NCBI RefSeq assembly: GCF_013044505.1
Contig: NZ_JABERD010000005.1
Coordinates: 59,708-123,707, forward strand
DNA length: 64,000 bases
Reading direction: 5' to 3'
Origin: Streptomyces sp. S3(2020)
GTDB taxonomy: Bacteria; Actinomycetota; Actinomycetes; Streptomycetales; Streptomycetaceae
The notes under the pieces are model-generated. The model did not search any database. It had not been told where the DNA came from and was given only the letters and a program-made list of their open reading frames with translations. This document shows positions 1 through 8,745 of this stretch, in pieces; the stretch's first letter is position 1, and every line of letters starts with the position of its first letter. A program made the position numbers and the translations under genes.

Positions 1-1
1 C

Positions 2-1117
2 ATCGGCGTGCACACGACCACGCGCACGGCAGAGGCCGCCGTCAGCCGGGCCTCCGAACGCGCCGCCCGCCTCGCCGTCGCCGAGCACAACGCCACACCC
101 AAGCGGTCCTACGACCTGAAGGTGAAGGTCCTCGCCGACCGCGGCGACGCGGACACCGCCCGGGAGGTGGCCCGCGGGTTCACCGCCGACCGGAACGTCG
201 TCGCCGTGCTGGGACCGGTCGCCGAGATACCCATGCGGACGGCCGCGGCCGTCTACGGAGAGGCGGGGCTGACCCATGTCTCCAGCAGCACGGGCCAGCA
301 GGACTACTTCCTGACGTCGCCGAAGACCTCGTTCCAGAGCGGCCCCGCCCACGCCGCGCTCGGCAGCTGGATCGCCCTGCACGCCTTCGTGACGCGGCGG
401 GTGGTGCGGACCGGCGTCGTGATCGACCGGGCCGGGGGCTCGGTGGTCCAGGACCAGGGCACCCAGGTGGTCAGCAACTGGCGCGACATCCTCAAGAGCG
501 AGGTCGTGCCCCGCGTCGTCGCGGAGGAGACGGACGACGGCCCGCAGGCGGTGCGCGAACTGCTCGCCGCCGGTGTCGAGGCCTTCGCGTACCTGGGGCC
601 CCTGGACGCCACCGTCCGCGCGGCCCAGGACCTGGCCGCGGCCGGCTTCACCGGGCCGCGCTGGATGCAGCACCAGCTGTACGGCTCGGACTTCCCGCGC
701 CTCGCGGGCGCGGCCGGCGAGGGCTGGTTCGTGGTCACGGACGCCGTGGACCCCTCCGTACTGACGACGAAGCGGGCCAAGGACTTCACCGCGGCCTGGC
801 GGAAGCGCTACGGCAGCACGCCGGAGCCGTATGCCACCGAGGCGTACGACAGCGTGGGCATGCTGCTCTCCGAGTTCGCCCGCACGGTCCCGGCCGGGGC
901 ACGTCGGCGGCCGGTGCGGGCCGATCTCGCCGTGCGGCTGGCGAAGGTGGAGTACCGGGGTATCACCCGTACGTACGCCTTCGGTGATTTCCACCAGTAC
1001 GACAACAGCGCGGAGGGCTGGGCGGACGAGACCTTCGTCCACGAGGTCCGCGGCGGGCGGTTCCGGCAGGTGGGATCGCTCGGCGATCTGCAACGCGTGG
1101 CGGAGGGCCAGGGCTGA
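2..1117 (+). CDS. C-terminal part of a solute-binding-domain protein, probably a Ser/Thr kinase fusion (partial)
   Basis: The reading frame is already open at the first base, so the 5' end lies outside the window. The GTG at base 8 is probably internal. The visible ~370 residues form a type-1 periplasmic-binding fold of the branched-chain amino-acid receptor kind: an 'AVEHN-like' N-lobe start, a VVAVLGPVAE segment, and a closing 'GITRTYAFGDFHQYD' region. The same arrangement, down to 'YRGITR...F....QY', forms the C-terminal half of the next gene, which carries a kinase domain in front. I infer that this is the sensor half of a tandem paralogue of that kinase. A stand-alone receptor is the alternative. 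The spacing of 55 bp to the next gene suggests co-transcription. Confidence 0.7.
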   Translation: MGVHTTTRTAEAAVSRASERAARLAVAEHNATPKRSYDLKVKVLADRGDADTAREVARGFTADRNVVAVLGPVAEIPMRTAAAVYGEAGLTHVSSSTGQQDYFLTSPKTSFQSGPAHAALGSWIALHAFVTRRVVRTGVVIDRAGGSVVQDQGTQVVSNWRDILKSEVVPRVVAEETDDGPQAVRELLAAGVEAFAYLGPLDATVRAAQDLAAAGFTGPRWMQHQLYGSDFPRLAGAAGEGWFVVTDAVDPSVLTTKRAKDFTAAWRKRYGSTPEPYATEAYDSVGMLLSEFARTVPAGARRRPVRADLAVRLAKVEYRGITRTYAFGDFHQYDNSAEGWADETFVHEVRGGRFRQVGSLGDLQRVAEGQG

Positions 1118-1172
1118 CGAAGGGCCCGGAACCAGGCGGCGCGGGAACGACGGGGAGACGGAGGCCGCTGAC

Positions 1173-3281
1173 ATGGAACGGCTTCTGCCCGGCGATCCCT
1201 CCCTGATCGGCGGTCATCGGCTCGCCGGACGGCTCGGCGCGGGCGGCATGGGCGTCGTCTACCTGGCGCGCTCGCCGCACGGCGCCTGGTGCGCGTTGAA
1301 GGTGATCCGCGCCGAGTACGCCGACGACCCCGGCTTCCGCGCCCGTTTCCGCCGCGAGGCCGAGCTCGCGTCGCGCCTCACGAGCCGGTGGACCGTGCCG
1401 GTCGTCGCGGCCGACGCGGACGCCCGCTCCCCGTGGCTGGCCACCGCCTATGTGCCCGGCCCGTCCCTCGCCGAGGCCGTCGCACTGCACGGACCCTGGC
1501 CCGAGGCCCAACTGCGCGGCCTCGGTGCCGTGTTGGCCGAGGCTCTGGAGGGGGTGCACGCGGCCGGGCTGGTCCATCGGGACGTCAAGCCGGCGAACGT
1601 GCTGCTGGCCGCGGACGGGCCGCGGCTGATCGACTTCGGGATCGCGCGGGCCGTCGGCGCGACCGCGCTCACCACGGACGGCTCCGTCGTGGGCTCCCCC
1701 GGCTATCTCTCGCCCGAGCAGGCCCGCGGGCACACCGTGGGTCCGCCCAGCGACGTGTTCTCGCTCGGCTGCGTCCTCGCCCGCACGGCCACCGGCCGGC
1801 CGCCGTTCGGCACCGGCGGCGCTGCGGCCGTGCTGTACCGGACCGTGCAGGAGGAGCCGGACCTGGACGGCGTACCGGAAAGCCTCGACGGGCTCGTACG
1901 GCGGTGTCTGGCGAAGGAACCGGAGCGGCGCCCGGGCATCGGTGAACTCCGCGCCGTTCTCGGCGAGTTCGCCGTGGACGCGTGGCTGCCCGAAGGGCTG
2001 CCGGCCCTGGTCGCGGCCCGTGCCGCGCGCGTCCTCGACCTGCCCGTTCCCGACCCCACCCTGGTCAGCGGGCCCTCCCCCGTGGACGCGCCGCCCTCGA
2101 CCACCCGGCGGCGCCTGCTCGTCGCCGGGGCCGCGCTCGGTGTCACCGCGGTGGCCGGGGCGGGCGCGTGGTGGCAGTGGGGCCGGGGCGCCGCGTCGGC
2201 GGACACCGGCTCCGTGCAGCGCTCCCGTCACGTGGTCGCGCTGCTGGGCAGCCCGGACGACCCCTTCTTCGCCGACCACGGGCGCGGGGCCCTGCTCGCC
2301 GTAGAGCAGCACAACCAGGACGCCCGGCGTACCGTGGACCTCGTGCTGCGCACGGCGGACGACGGCGGCACCGCGGCGGGCTCCGCCGCGGCCGCCGCCC
2401 GGCTGGCCGCCGACCCCGACGTGTCCGTGGTGATCGCGGCGGGCACGAACACGACCGTGCCCGCCGCGCTGCCCCCGTGTACGAAGGCCCGGCTGACCCT
2501 GCTGGTCACCCGCGCCGACACCGAGGCCCTCGACACCGTCAACACCTCGACCGCGCTCGTGCTGCGTGCCACCCAGACCGTCGGCCCGTTCGCGGCGCTG
2601 ATCTATCTCAACCGGGTCGTCGAACCCGCCCGCACGGTGATCGTGCACGACCTGGCCACCGAGGTGGAGAGCCTGGCCACGGTCCGCATCACCACCGTCT
2701 ACGACAAGCTCGAAGGCGCGGCGTCGGTGGAGGAGGTCGCCGCGGACGAGGACTTCACCGGGGCCGCCCGCCGCATCGCCGCCCGCCCCCGGGACGCCGT
2801 CTTCTTCGGCGGGGTGCGCCCCGACCGCGCCGCCGCCTGTGCCCGCGCGCTGCGGGACGCGGGCCACCAGGGCGCCCGGGTCGCGGGCGAGCACGTACTG
2901 GACGCCGCGTTCCTCGCCGTCGGCGAGGACTGGAGGATCGGTACGAGCTACACCGACGCGAGCGCCGACTCCCGTACCGAGGCCTTCGACGCCGCGTTCC
3001 GCGCCCGCCACGGACGCGCGCCGGGCCCATGGGCGGCGGAGGCGTACGACGCCGTCCGGTTCGCCGCCCACGGTCTCGCCGCCGCCGGCGACGACGGCCG
3101 CACCGCCCTGCGCTCGGAACTCCTGCGCCGCCCCTGGCAGGGCATCACCCGCCTCATGAGCTTCGACGCCTCCACGCAGTACTTCCAGGTCGGCGACGAC
3201 GGCGGAGGGTTCCTGTACCGGGTGACCGACGGGGCCGCCCGCTTCGTGGACCGGTCCGCCGACATCGGCAAGAAGTCGTGA
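1173..3281 (+). CDS. Membrane Ser/Thr protein kinase with extracellular solute-binding domain
   Basis: A 702-residue eukaryotic-type kinase. The glycine loop (LGAGGMG) is near residue 19, the ATP lysine is K43, the catalytic HRD aspartate is D137 and the DFG aspartate is D154. After the kinase domain (to about residue 270) and a proline-rich linker comes one membrane segment around residues 310-330 (arginines, then LLVAGAALGVTAVAG). It is followed by a ~350-residue type-1 periplasmic-binding domain that would lie outside the cell. The design implies ligand sensing coupled to cytoplasmic phosphorylation; the ligand is unknown, and amino-acid-like molecules are typical of this fold. ATG 1173 follows GGAGGC. 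The open frame extends upstream to 831, but that part overlaps the preceding gene in another frame and was rejected. Confidence 0.85.
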   Translation: MERLLPGDPSLIGGHRLAGRLGAGGMGVVYLARSPHGAWCALKVIRAEYADDPGFRARFRREAELASRLTSRWTVPVVAADADARSPWLATAYVPGPSLAEAVALHGPWPEAQLRGLGAVLAEALEGVHAAGLVHRDVKPANVLLAADGPRLIDFGIARAVGATALTTDGSVVGSPGYLSPEQARGHTVGPPSDVFSLGCVLARTATGRPPFGTGGAAAVLYRTVQEEPDLDGVPESLDGLVRRCLAKEPERRPGIGELRAVLGEFAVDAWLPEGLPALVAARAARVLDLPVPDPTLVSGPSPVDAPPSTTRRRLLVAGAALGVTAVAGAGAWWQWGRGAASADTGSVQRSRHVVALLGSPDDPFFADHGRGALLAVEQHNQDARRTVDLVLRTADDGGTAAGSAAAAARLAADPDVSVVIAAGTNTTVPAALPPCTKARLTLLVTRADTEALDTVNTSTALVLRATQTVGPFAALIYLNRVVEPARTVIVHDLATEVESLATVRITTVYDKLEGAASVEEVAADEDFTGAARRIAARPRDAVFFGGVRPDRAAACARALRDAGHQGARVAGEHVLDAAFLAVGEDWRIGTSYTDASADSRTEAFDAAFRARHGRAPGPWAAEAYDAVRFAAHGLAAAGDDGRTALRSELLRRPWQGITRLMSFDASTQYFQVGDDGGGFLYRVTDGAARFVDRSADIGKKS

Positions 3282-3321
3282 ACCGACCTCGAACCACCGC
3301 GTTCGCGCTACGACGGCTGGG

Positions 3322-3350
3322 CTGCTGCCGGATCACACGTCCGGCAGCAG
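3322..3350. terminator. Bidirectional stem-loop between convergent genes
   Basis: A perfect 11-bp inverted repeat (CTGCTGCCGGA / TCCGGCAGCAG) with a 7-nt loop lies between the kinase stop and the convergent gene. The minus-strand gene's stop codon (3333-3335) sits in the loop, so one hairpin could end both transcripts. Confidence 0.6.
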
Positions 3351-4070
3351 AAGCCACACTTCGGAGAGGGCGAGGCCGTGCTCACGGGTCACCGCCCCGC
3401 ATGGGCAGCCCAACGAGATCAGGCGCCAGTCGCAGGTCACCGTCCACGGGCCGGCCTGACCCCCGCACGCCGGGCAGCCGACGGCCTCGGCCGTCCACAC
3501 GCCCGGAGCGGGTCTGCCGTAACGACGGAAGCGGCCCGCGTACCGGACCTGCCAGGGCTCGACCGGGGGCGTGAGCGGGACGGTCCCGGGCGGGTGCGGC
3601 GAGGCCAACTCGGTGAACAGCGCGGTCAAACCGGGGAGCAGGTGCTCTCCTGCCTCCGTCGGTGACACGACCGGGCCGTCCGCGGTCCCCGCCGGAGACC
3701 CGTATCTGGGGGCCGCGCCTGCGCCCGGCGGGTTCGGGGTGGCGTGCCAGGGCAGGAAGGCGCGGGCGACGGCGGCCAGGAGGGCGGCCATGGGCGGGCT
3801 CACGGCGCCCGCGTCCAGGTGGTGGAGGGTCGTGCGCAGGAGGCGTTGGAGTCTCCGGTCCCGGTCCGTGGCCAGCTCCCGCGCGGTCGTCGCCCGCCGG
3901 GCCGGGAGCGGGGCCGCGAGGCGGTCCAGGACCGCCGCGGCCGCTTCGGAGTCCGCCGCGGCGGGGCGCCACTCCCCGGCGGCGAGGCGCAGCCGCGCCT
4001 GCCCGGCCTCACGGGTCAGGGCGCATGTCAGCAGCGGCCACGCACGATGGGACTCGCGCCCGCTCGTCAT
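3333..4070 (-). CDS. Hypothetical protein with C-terminal Cys-rich segment
   Basis: A 245-residue protein I do not recognise. The first ~180 residues are Ala/Pro/Leu-rich and probably helical. The last 50 contain CPACGG followed about 20 residues later by GCPCG, a pattern compatible with a zinc ribbon. No signal peptide or membrane segment is visible. The start at 4070 (MTSGRE) is preferred over the longer frame to 4148 because GAGGGAGAAG lies just upstream. It stands alone, convergent with the kinase and about 100 bp downstream of the end of the two-component pair. Confidence 0.65.
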   Translation of the reverse strand: MTSGRESHRAWPLLTCALTREAGQARLRLAAGEWRPAAADSEAAAAVLDRLAAPLPARRATTARELATDRDRRLQRLLRTTLHHLDAGAVSPPMAALLAAVARAFLPWHATPNPPGAGAAPRYGSPAGTADGPVVSPTEAGEHLLPGLTALFTELASPHPPGTVPLTPPVEPWQVRYAGRFRRYGRPAPGVWTAEAVGCPACGGQAGPWTVTCDWRLISLGCPCGAVTREHGLALSEVWLLLPDV

Positions 4071-4169
4071 GGCTGCTTCTCCCTCGCCCCTGCGGATGCC
4101 GCAACGTGCCCGCGTGCCCGCTGCGGGCATCGGTGGACATCCCATCACACGAGCGCATCGCCACGGACG

Positions 4170-4868
4170 TCAGAGCGTGTCTGGCGTACCGGAGGTCGAT
4201 GGAGGCGGTTTCACCAGGCCGCTCTGGTAGGCGATGACGACGAGTTGGGCGCGGTCGCGGGCGTCGAGTTTGGTCATGGCGCGCTGGATGTGGCTGCGTA
4301 CGGTCAGCGGGCTCAGGACGAGCCGGTCGGCGATCTGGGTGTTGGACCTGCCGTGCGCGGCCAGCGTCACGACCTCGCGTTCACGGTCGGTGAGGGACTT
4401 GACGGCTTCGGGGAGGGCGAGCAGGTCGTCGGTGTCCGGGGTGGCCAGGAAGCGGGTGACCAGGGCTCTGGTGGCCGCGGGCGACAGCAGCGCTTCTCCG
4501 GCCGCCACGGTGTGGATGCTCGACAACAGGACGTCGGGGCTGACCCCTTTGCCGAGGAAGCCGCTCGCGCCGGCGCGCAGGGCCTTGGCGACGTTCTCGT
4601 CGTTCTCGAACGTGGTGAGGATGAGGATGTGGGTGTCCGACAGCTCGGGCCGGGAGCAGATCGCGGCGGTGGCCGCCACCCCGTCGAGGTTCGGCATCCG
4701 GATGTCCATGATGACCACGTCGGGCCGGTGTTCGGCGGTGAGGTCGACGGCTTCCTGGCCGTCGGCGGCCTCCGCGACCACGGTCAGGTCCTCGACCGAG
4801 TCGATGAGGATGCGGAAGGTGGCCCGGAGCAGGGCCTGGTCGTCGGCGAGCAGGACACGGATGGTCAT
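4170..4868 (-). CDS. NarL/FixJ-family response regulator
   Basis: A 232-residue two-domain regulator. The receiver domain (1-120) has the acidic pair in LLADDQ, the phospho-acceptor Asp in VVIMDIRMP and the conserved Lys in FLGKGVSP. A LuxR-type DNA-binding domain (about 160-225) carries LTDREREVVTLAAHGRSN and the recognition helix SPLTVRSHI. Its ATG overlaps the stop of the upstream histidine kinase (ATGA at 4865-4868), so the two are translationally coupled and form one pair. Target genes cannot be told from sequence; the MMPL exporter just upstream is a candidate. Confidence 0.93.
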   Translation of the reverse strand: MTIRVLLADDQALLRATFRILIDSVEDLTVVAEAADGQEAVDLTAEHRPDVVIMDIRMPNLDGVAATAAICSRPELSDTHILILTTFENDENVAKALRAGASGFLGKGVSPDVLLSSIHTVAAGEALLSPAATRALVTRFLATPDTDDLLALPEAVKSLTDREREVVTLAAHGRSNTQIADRLVLSPLTVRSHIQRAMTKLDARDRAQLVVIAYQSGLVKPPPSTSGTPDTL

Positions 4869-6079
4869 GTGGCGGGACTTTCGTCGGGGCTGTCGGTACC
4901 GCTGGCGTGGGCGTCGAGCGGCAGGGTGCAGACCACCTGGAAACCGTCCTGGGCGTGATGGCCCGCGTGAAAAGTGCCACCCGCCGATGTGGCGCGCTCG
5001 TGCATGCTGATCAGGCCGAATCCGCTTCCCTTGCCGGACGGCGCGGGGACGCGATCGGGGGCGGTGGCGTTGGTGACGGTCAGCGTCAGCCGCCGGGGCG
5101 CGTAGCCGAGCCGTACCTCGGCGGTGCGGCCGGTGCCGTGCTTGGTGACGTTGGTGAGCGCTTCCTGGAGGATCCGGTAGGCCGTCAGGTCGAGTACGGG
5201 GGTGAGTGTGCGCCGCTGCCCCTCGACGGTGACGTCGACCTGGAGGCCGGCCGCCGCACAGGAGTCGACGAGATCGGGCAGTCGGTCCAGTCCCGGCGCG
5301 GGGGCCAGGTCGTCGGCGGGGTCGGTGTCCTGTCGTAGGAGTCCCACCGTGGCCTTGAGTTCGCGCAGGGCCGCGGCCGTCGTCTCCGGAAGCCTGTCGA
5401 TGATGTCGTGGGCCTTGTCGGGTTGTGTGCGCAGGAGGTGCTTCACGGCTCCGGCCTGGGCGTCGGCCAGGGTCAGGTGGTGGGCGACCACGTCGTGCAG
5501 TTCGCGTGCGATGCGCATGCGCTCCTGGACGACCCGGTGGCGCGCCTCCTCCTCGCGTTGCCGGTCGGCGTGCTCGGCGCGGGCCACGGCGTACTCCCGG
5601 CGTACCCGCTGATAGCTGCCCAGGGCCGCGCAGAGCAGGATCCACGCCGTGGGGTTGACCACGGCGAAGACCAGGGAGTCGAGGAAGGAGGGGAAGACCA
5701 GGCCGCTGACCACCACACAGCCGGTGACGACGAGGGCGCTGTTCCACCCGGTGCGCCGGCTCGTGCGCACGCTCGTGGCGTACTGCGCGACCAGCAGCGG
5801 CCCCATCAGCAGCGGGGTCAGGAGGTAGCCCGTCGCGCCGACGGCCATCACGCACAGCGCCGTGACGGTCAGGACGAGCAGGGGGTGGCTCCGGCGCCAG
5901 TGCAGGGCGGCGCAGGCGAGCGCCGACAGGGCGATGCCCGGCCACAGCGGCAGCGGGTCCGAGGCCAGTGCCCAGGTGACCAGGACACCGGCGACGGTGA
6001 CGGCGAACAGCAGGAACAGCACCGAGAGGTCAAGGGCCTTCGGACGGGTCGCTGCCCGGTGCCGCCAACTGGTACTCAT
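4865..6079 (-). CDS. NarL-partner sensor histidine kinase (HisKA_3 type)
   Basis: A 404-residue membrane kinase. About four to five hydrophobic segments lie in residues 15-150, followed by the HisKA_3 dimerisation/phospho-acceptor motif RELHDVVAHHL and a C-terminal HATPase with ITNVTKHG-like N box and GFGLISMHER G box. There is no large extracellular domain, so the signal is probably sensed in or near the membrane. ATG 6079 (MSTSWRH) is chosen because GGAG lies at the right distance; the frame is open to 6325 without support. It is the first gene of the operon with the regulator above. Confidence 0.9.
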   Translation of the reverse strand: MSTSWRHRAATRPKALDLSVLFLLFAVTVAGVLVTWALASDPLPLWPGIALSALACAALHWRRSHPLLVLTVTALCVMAVGATGYLLTPLLMGPLLVAQYATSVRTSRRTGWNSALVVTGCVVVSGLVFPSFLDSLVFAVVNPTAWILLCAALGSYQRVRREYAVARAEHADRQREEEARHRVVQERMRIARELHDVVAHHLTLADAQAGAVKHLLRTQPDKAHDIIDRLPETTAAALRELKATVGLLRQDTDPADDLAPAPGLDRLPDLVDSCAAAGLQVDVTVEGQRRTLTPVLDLTAYRILQEALTNVTKHGTGRTAEVRLGYAPRRLTLTVTNATAPDRVPAPSGKGSGFGLISMHERATSAGGTFHAGHHAQDGFQVVCTLPLDAHASGTDSPDESPAT

Positions 6080-6125
6080 CACACTCCGAGGGACTGCGTG
6101 GGAACGGCCATGCTCACACATCGCG

Positions 6126-6158
6126 GATCGCGGCGCCGAGGTGCTCGGCGCCGCGATC
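6126..6158. terminator. Strong stem-loop after the MMPL gene
   Basis: A perfect 15-bp inverted repeat (arms GATCGCGGCGCCGAG and its complement) has a 3-nt loop. It lies between the end of the minus-strand MMPL gene and the start of the histidine kinase, so it would insulate the two-component operon from MMPL read-through. Confidence 0.65.
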
Positions 6159-6160
6159 AC

Positions 6161-6190
6161 TCGTGCGGGCCCGTGCGGGCTCGTGCGGGC
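6161..6190. repeat. Three tandem copies of a 10-bp unit
   Basis: The unit (T/C)CGTGCGGGC is repeated three times without gaps immediately downstream of the MMPL stop codon. It looks like simple slippage. Confidence 0.75.
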
Positions 6191-6191
6191 C

Positions 6192-8396
6192 TCAGACGCG
6201 GGCCGGCTCCCGCGGCGCGGGATGGTCGCCCGGCACCGGCGACGGTGCCGTGAGCCCGGCGCCCTCGACGTCGACGCGGGGCAGCAGCCGGTCGAGCCAT
6301 CCCGGCAGCCACCACGCCTTGTCACCGAGCAGGGCCAGGACCGCGGGCACGAGCGCCATCCGTACGACGAAGGCGTCGAAGAGGACCGCCACGGCGAGCC
6401 CGAAACCGATCGTCTTGACCATCGACTCGCCGGAACCGATGAACCCGGAGAACACCGCGATCATGATCACCGCCGCGGCGACGACCACCCTGGCGCTGTG
6501 CCGGAAGCCGGAGACCACCGCGTCGGGAGCCCGGTCCCCGTGGACGTACGCCTCCCGCATCCGGGCGACCAGGAACACCTCGTAGTCCATCGCCAGACCG
6601 AACACGATGCCCACCAGGAAGATCGGCATCAGGCTCATGATCGGGCCGGCCTGCTCCACACCCAGCAGTTCCGCGCCCCAGCCCCACTGGAAGACCGCCA
6701 CGACCGAACCGAGGGCGGCCAGCACCGACAGCAGGAACCCGAAGGCGGCCTTGACGGGCACGAGCACGGAGCGGAAGACCACCAGCAGCAGGAGCAGCGC
6801 GAGGACGACGATGACGGCGAGGTAGGGGAAGAGCGCGGACTGGAGGGCGTCGGCGATGTCGATGTTCATCGCCGTACTGCCCGTGACCTCGAAGGTCGCC
6901 CCCGTCTCGCGTTCCAGGGCGGCGCGTTCCGCGCGGATGGTCTGGACGACGTCCTTGGTCTTCTCGTCGTTGGGCCCGGTGGCGGGAACGGCCGAGACGA
7001 GCGCGGTGTCTCCGGCCGGGTTGAACTGTGCCGGTGAGACGGACACGACCCCGTCGGTGGCGCCGATCTTCTTGGCTATCGCGGTCACGGCCGCCTTGGC
7101 GTCGGCCGCGTCCTTGGCGTCGACGACGATGGTCAGCGGCCCGTTGAAGCCCGCGCCGAAGCCGTCCGCGAGCGCGTCGTAGGCACGCCGCTCCGTCGAC
7201 GACACCGGCTTGGACTCGGCCCCCGGCATGCCCATCTCCAGGCTCGCGGCGGGCAGCGCGAGCACACCCAGTCCGGCGACGCACGCCACCAGTACGGCCA
7301 CCGGGCGGCGCAGCACGAAGCGCGCCCAGCGGGTGCCGCCGTTGTCGGCCGCCTCACGGACAGCCCTGCTCTTGCGGGTACGGCGGGACAGCACCGCGTT
7401 CGGCCACATGCCCAGCAGCGCCGGCACCAGGGTGAGGGCGACCAGAACGGCGATCACCACCGCGCCCGCCGCGCACAGGCCCATCTTGGTCAGCATGGGC
7501 ACGCCGACCACGGTCAGTCCCGCCAGCGCGATGACGACCGTGAGGCCGGCGAAGACCACCGCGGACCCGGCGGTGCCGACGGCGAGCCCGGCCGCCTCGC
7601 TCGGGGCGTGGCCGTTCGCGCGTTCCTCCCGGTAGCGGGAGACCACGAAGAGCGCGTAGTCGATGCCGACCGCGAGACCCAGCATGGAGGCGAGTGTGCC
7701 GGTGGTCAGGGAGAGTCCGAAGACGCTGCCCAGGGCCATGATCGCGGCCATGCTGGTGCCGACGCCGATCACGGCGGTGAGCAGCGGCAGGCCGGCGGCG
7801 GCGAGGGAGCCGAAGGTGATCAGCAGGATGACCGCGGCGAGACCGATACCGATGGCCTCGGCGCTGCCGCCCGCGGCGGGCTGCTCGGCGAGGGCGGTGC
7901 CGCCGACCTCGACCGTGAGGCCGGAGGTGCGCGCCTCGGCGATGGCCTTCTCCAGGGCGGCCTTGTCGGCGTCGGTGAGGTCTTCGGCCTTCACCTTGTA
8001 GTTCACCGTGGCGTAGGCGGTGGAGCCGTCCTCGCTCACCGCGCCCGCGGTGAACGGGCTCACCGCGCTCAGGACCTTCGGCTCGTCCGCCGCGTCCGTC
8101 ACGAGCGCGTCGATGGCGGCCCGGTTGCCGGAGGCGGTCACCTTCTCGCCGTCCGGTGCCACGAACACGATGCGCGCGTCGGCGCCGTTGGCGTCGGTTC
8201 CGGGGAAGCGCTCCCCGATCAGGTCGAACGCCTTCTGCGCCTCGATGCCGGGCATGAACGACGTGCTGTCGTCGGACGAGGCCGGAGCCGTGGCGGCGCC
8301 GACTCCGGCGCCGCCGAGGATCACCGCCCACAACAGCACCACGAGCCAGCGGCGCCGGAAGGCGGTGCGGCCCAGACGGTAGAGCAAGGTAGCCAC
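6192..8396 (-). CDS. MMPL-family RND-type exporter
   Basis: A 734-residue inner-membrane protein with the two-fold MMPL/RND layout. TM1 is at about residues 15-35, a large extracytoplasmic loop follows to about 175, five TM segments run to about 350, TM7 is near 370, a second large loop comes next, and five more TM segments precede a short hydrophilic tail. The motif GIDYALFVVSRYREE in TM4 and its second-half partner AMDYEVFLVARMREAY carry the proton-relay Asp/Tyr pair of the family. Relatives export lipids or polyketide-type products (the ActII-3 group); the substrate here is unknown. No TetR gene sits beside it. Confidence 0.9.
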   Translation of the reverse strand: MATLLYRLGRTAFRRRWLVVLLWAVILGGAGVGAATAPASSDDSTSFMPGIEAQKAFDLIGERFPGTDANGADARIVFVAPDGEKVTASGNRAAIDALVTDAADEPKVLSAVSPFTAGAVSEDGSTAYATVNYKVKAEDLTDADKAALEKAIAEARTSGLTVEVGGTALAEQPAAGGSAEAIGIGLAAVILLITFGSLAAAGLPLLTAVIGVGTSMAAIMALGSVFGLSLTTGTLASMLGLAVGIDYALFVVSRYREERANGHAPSEAAGLAVGTAGSAVVFAGLTVVIALAGLTVVGVPMLTKMGLCAAGAVVIAVLVALTLVPALLGMWPNAVLSRRTRKSRAVREAADNGGTRWARFVLRRPVAVLVACVAGLGVLALPAASLEMGMPGAESKPVSSTERRAYDALADGFGAGFNGPLTIVVDAKDAADAKAAVTAIAKKIGATDGVVSVSPAQFNPAGDTALVSAVPATGPNDEKTKDVVQTIRAERAALERETGATFEVTGSTAMNIDIADALQSALFPYLAVIVVLALLLLLVVFRSVLVPVKAAFGFLLSVLAALGSVVAVFQWGWGAELLGVEQAGPIMSLMPIFLVGIVFGLAMDYEVFLVARMREAYVHGDRAPDAVVSGFRHSARVVVAAAVIMIAVFSGFIGSGESMVKTIGFGLAVAVLFDAFVVRMALVPAVLALLGDKAWWLPGWLDRLLPRVDVEGAGLTAPSPVPGDHPAPREPARV

Positions 8397-8587
8397 AGGA
8401 AACAGGTCTCCAGGTCAGGTTTCGGGTGGATGGCCAGCCTGACGGGACAGGGTGTGCCGGGGCATCGTGCGGGTGCCCGCATTCCGGCTTGGTGCCACCG
8501 CACGAGCCGGCCCGCCGCTGTCCTCCTCCAGGAGGAGTCGCGAATACGGCCGGCGGATGAATCCGTGGCCGCCCGGACCCGGCAGCC
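8397..8587. other. Intergenic region between divergent MMPL and GH3 genes
   Basis: No gene is seen in these 191 bases. They hold the 5' regions of both divergent genes; the only clear signals are the promoter and operators annotated next to the GH3 gene. Confidence 0.6.
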
Positions 8588-8616
8588 TTGTCCACTGTGA
8601 GTAATCCGGTTAGGGT
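8588..8616 (+). promoter_or_regulatory. Probable promoter of the GH3 gene
   Basis: A -35-like TTGTCC (8588-8593), a 17-bp spacer and a -10-like TAGGGT (8611-8616) fit a housekeeping-type promoter. Transcription would start near 8623, exactly where the operators begin. Confidence 0.45.
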
Positions 8617-8622
8617 CCATCG

Positions 8623-8647
8623 ACGCGCGTAACTGACGCGCGTCAGT
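8623..8647. promoter_or_regulatory. Tandem LacI-type operators, 13 bp apart
   Basis: Two copies of ACGCGCGT lie at 8623-8630 and 8636-8643. The second is the centre of a perfect 16-bp palindrome, ACTGACGCGCGTCAGT (8632-8647). The same paired arrangement recurs before the MFS gene at 12338, and a single variant copy precedes the LacI gene, which points to that regulator. Confidence 0.65.
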
Positions 8648-8745
8648 AGAGCCGCTATCGCGATCCGCCCCACGATCTGTCCCCGCGATCCGTCCCCGCG
8701 ATCCGCGCCGTGGGCCCCGCCACCACGACCTCGAAGGATGCACGC

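Noticed and set aside
831..1172. Upstream extension of the kinase frame
   Set aside because: It overlaps the preceding protein in a different frame; ATG 1173 has GGAGGC and begins the normal kinase N-terminus.
963..3071. A 702-residue minus-strand open frame across the kinase
   Set aside because: It is antisense to a clear kinase with all catalytic motifs, and is itself Arg/Gly/Val-rich without recognisable domains.
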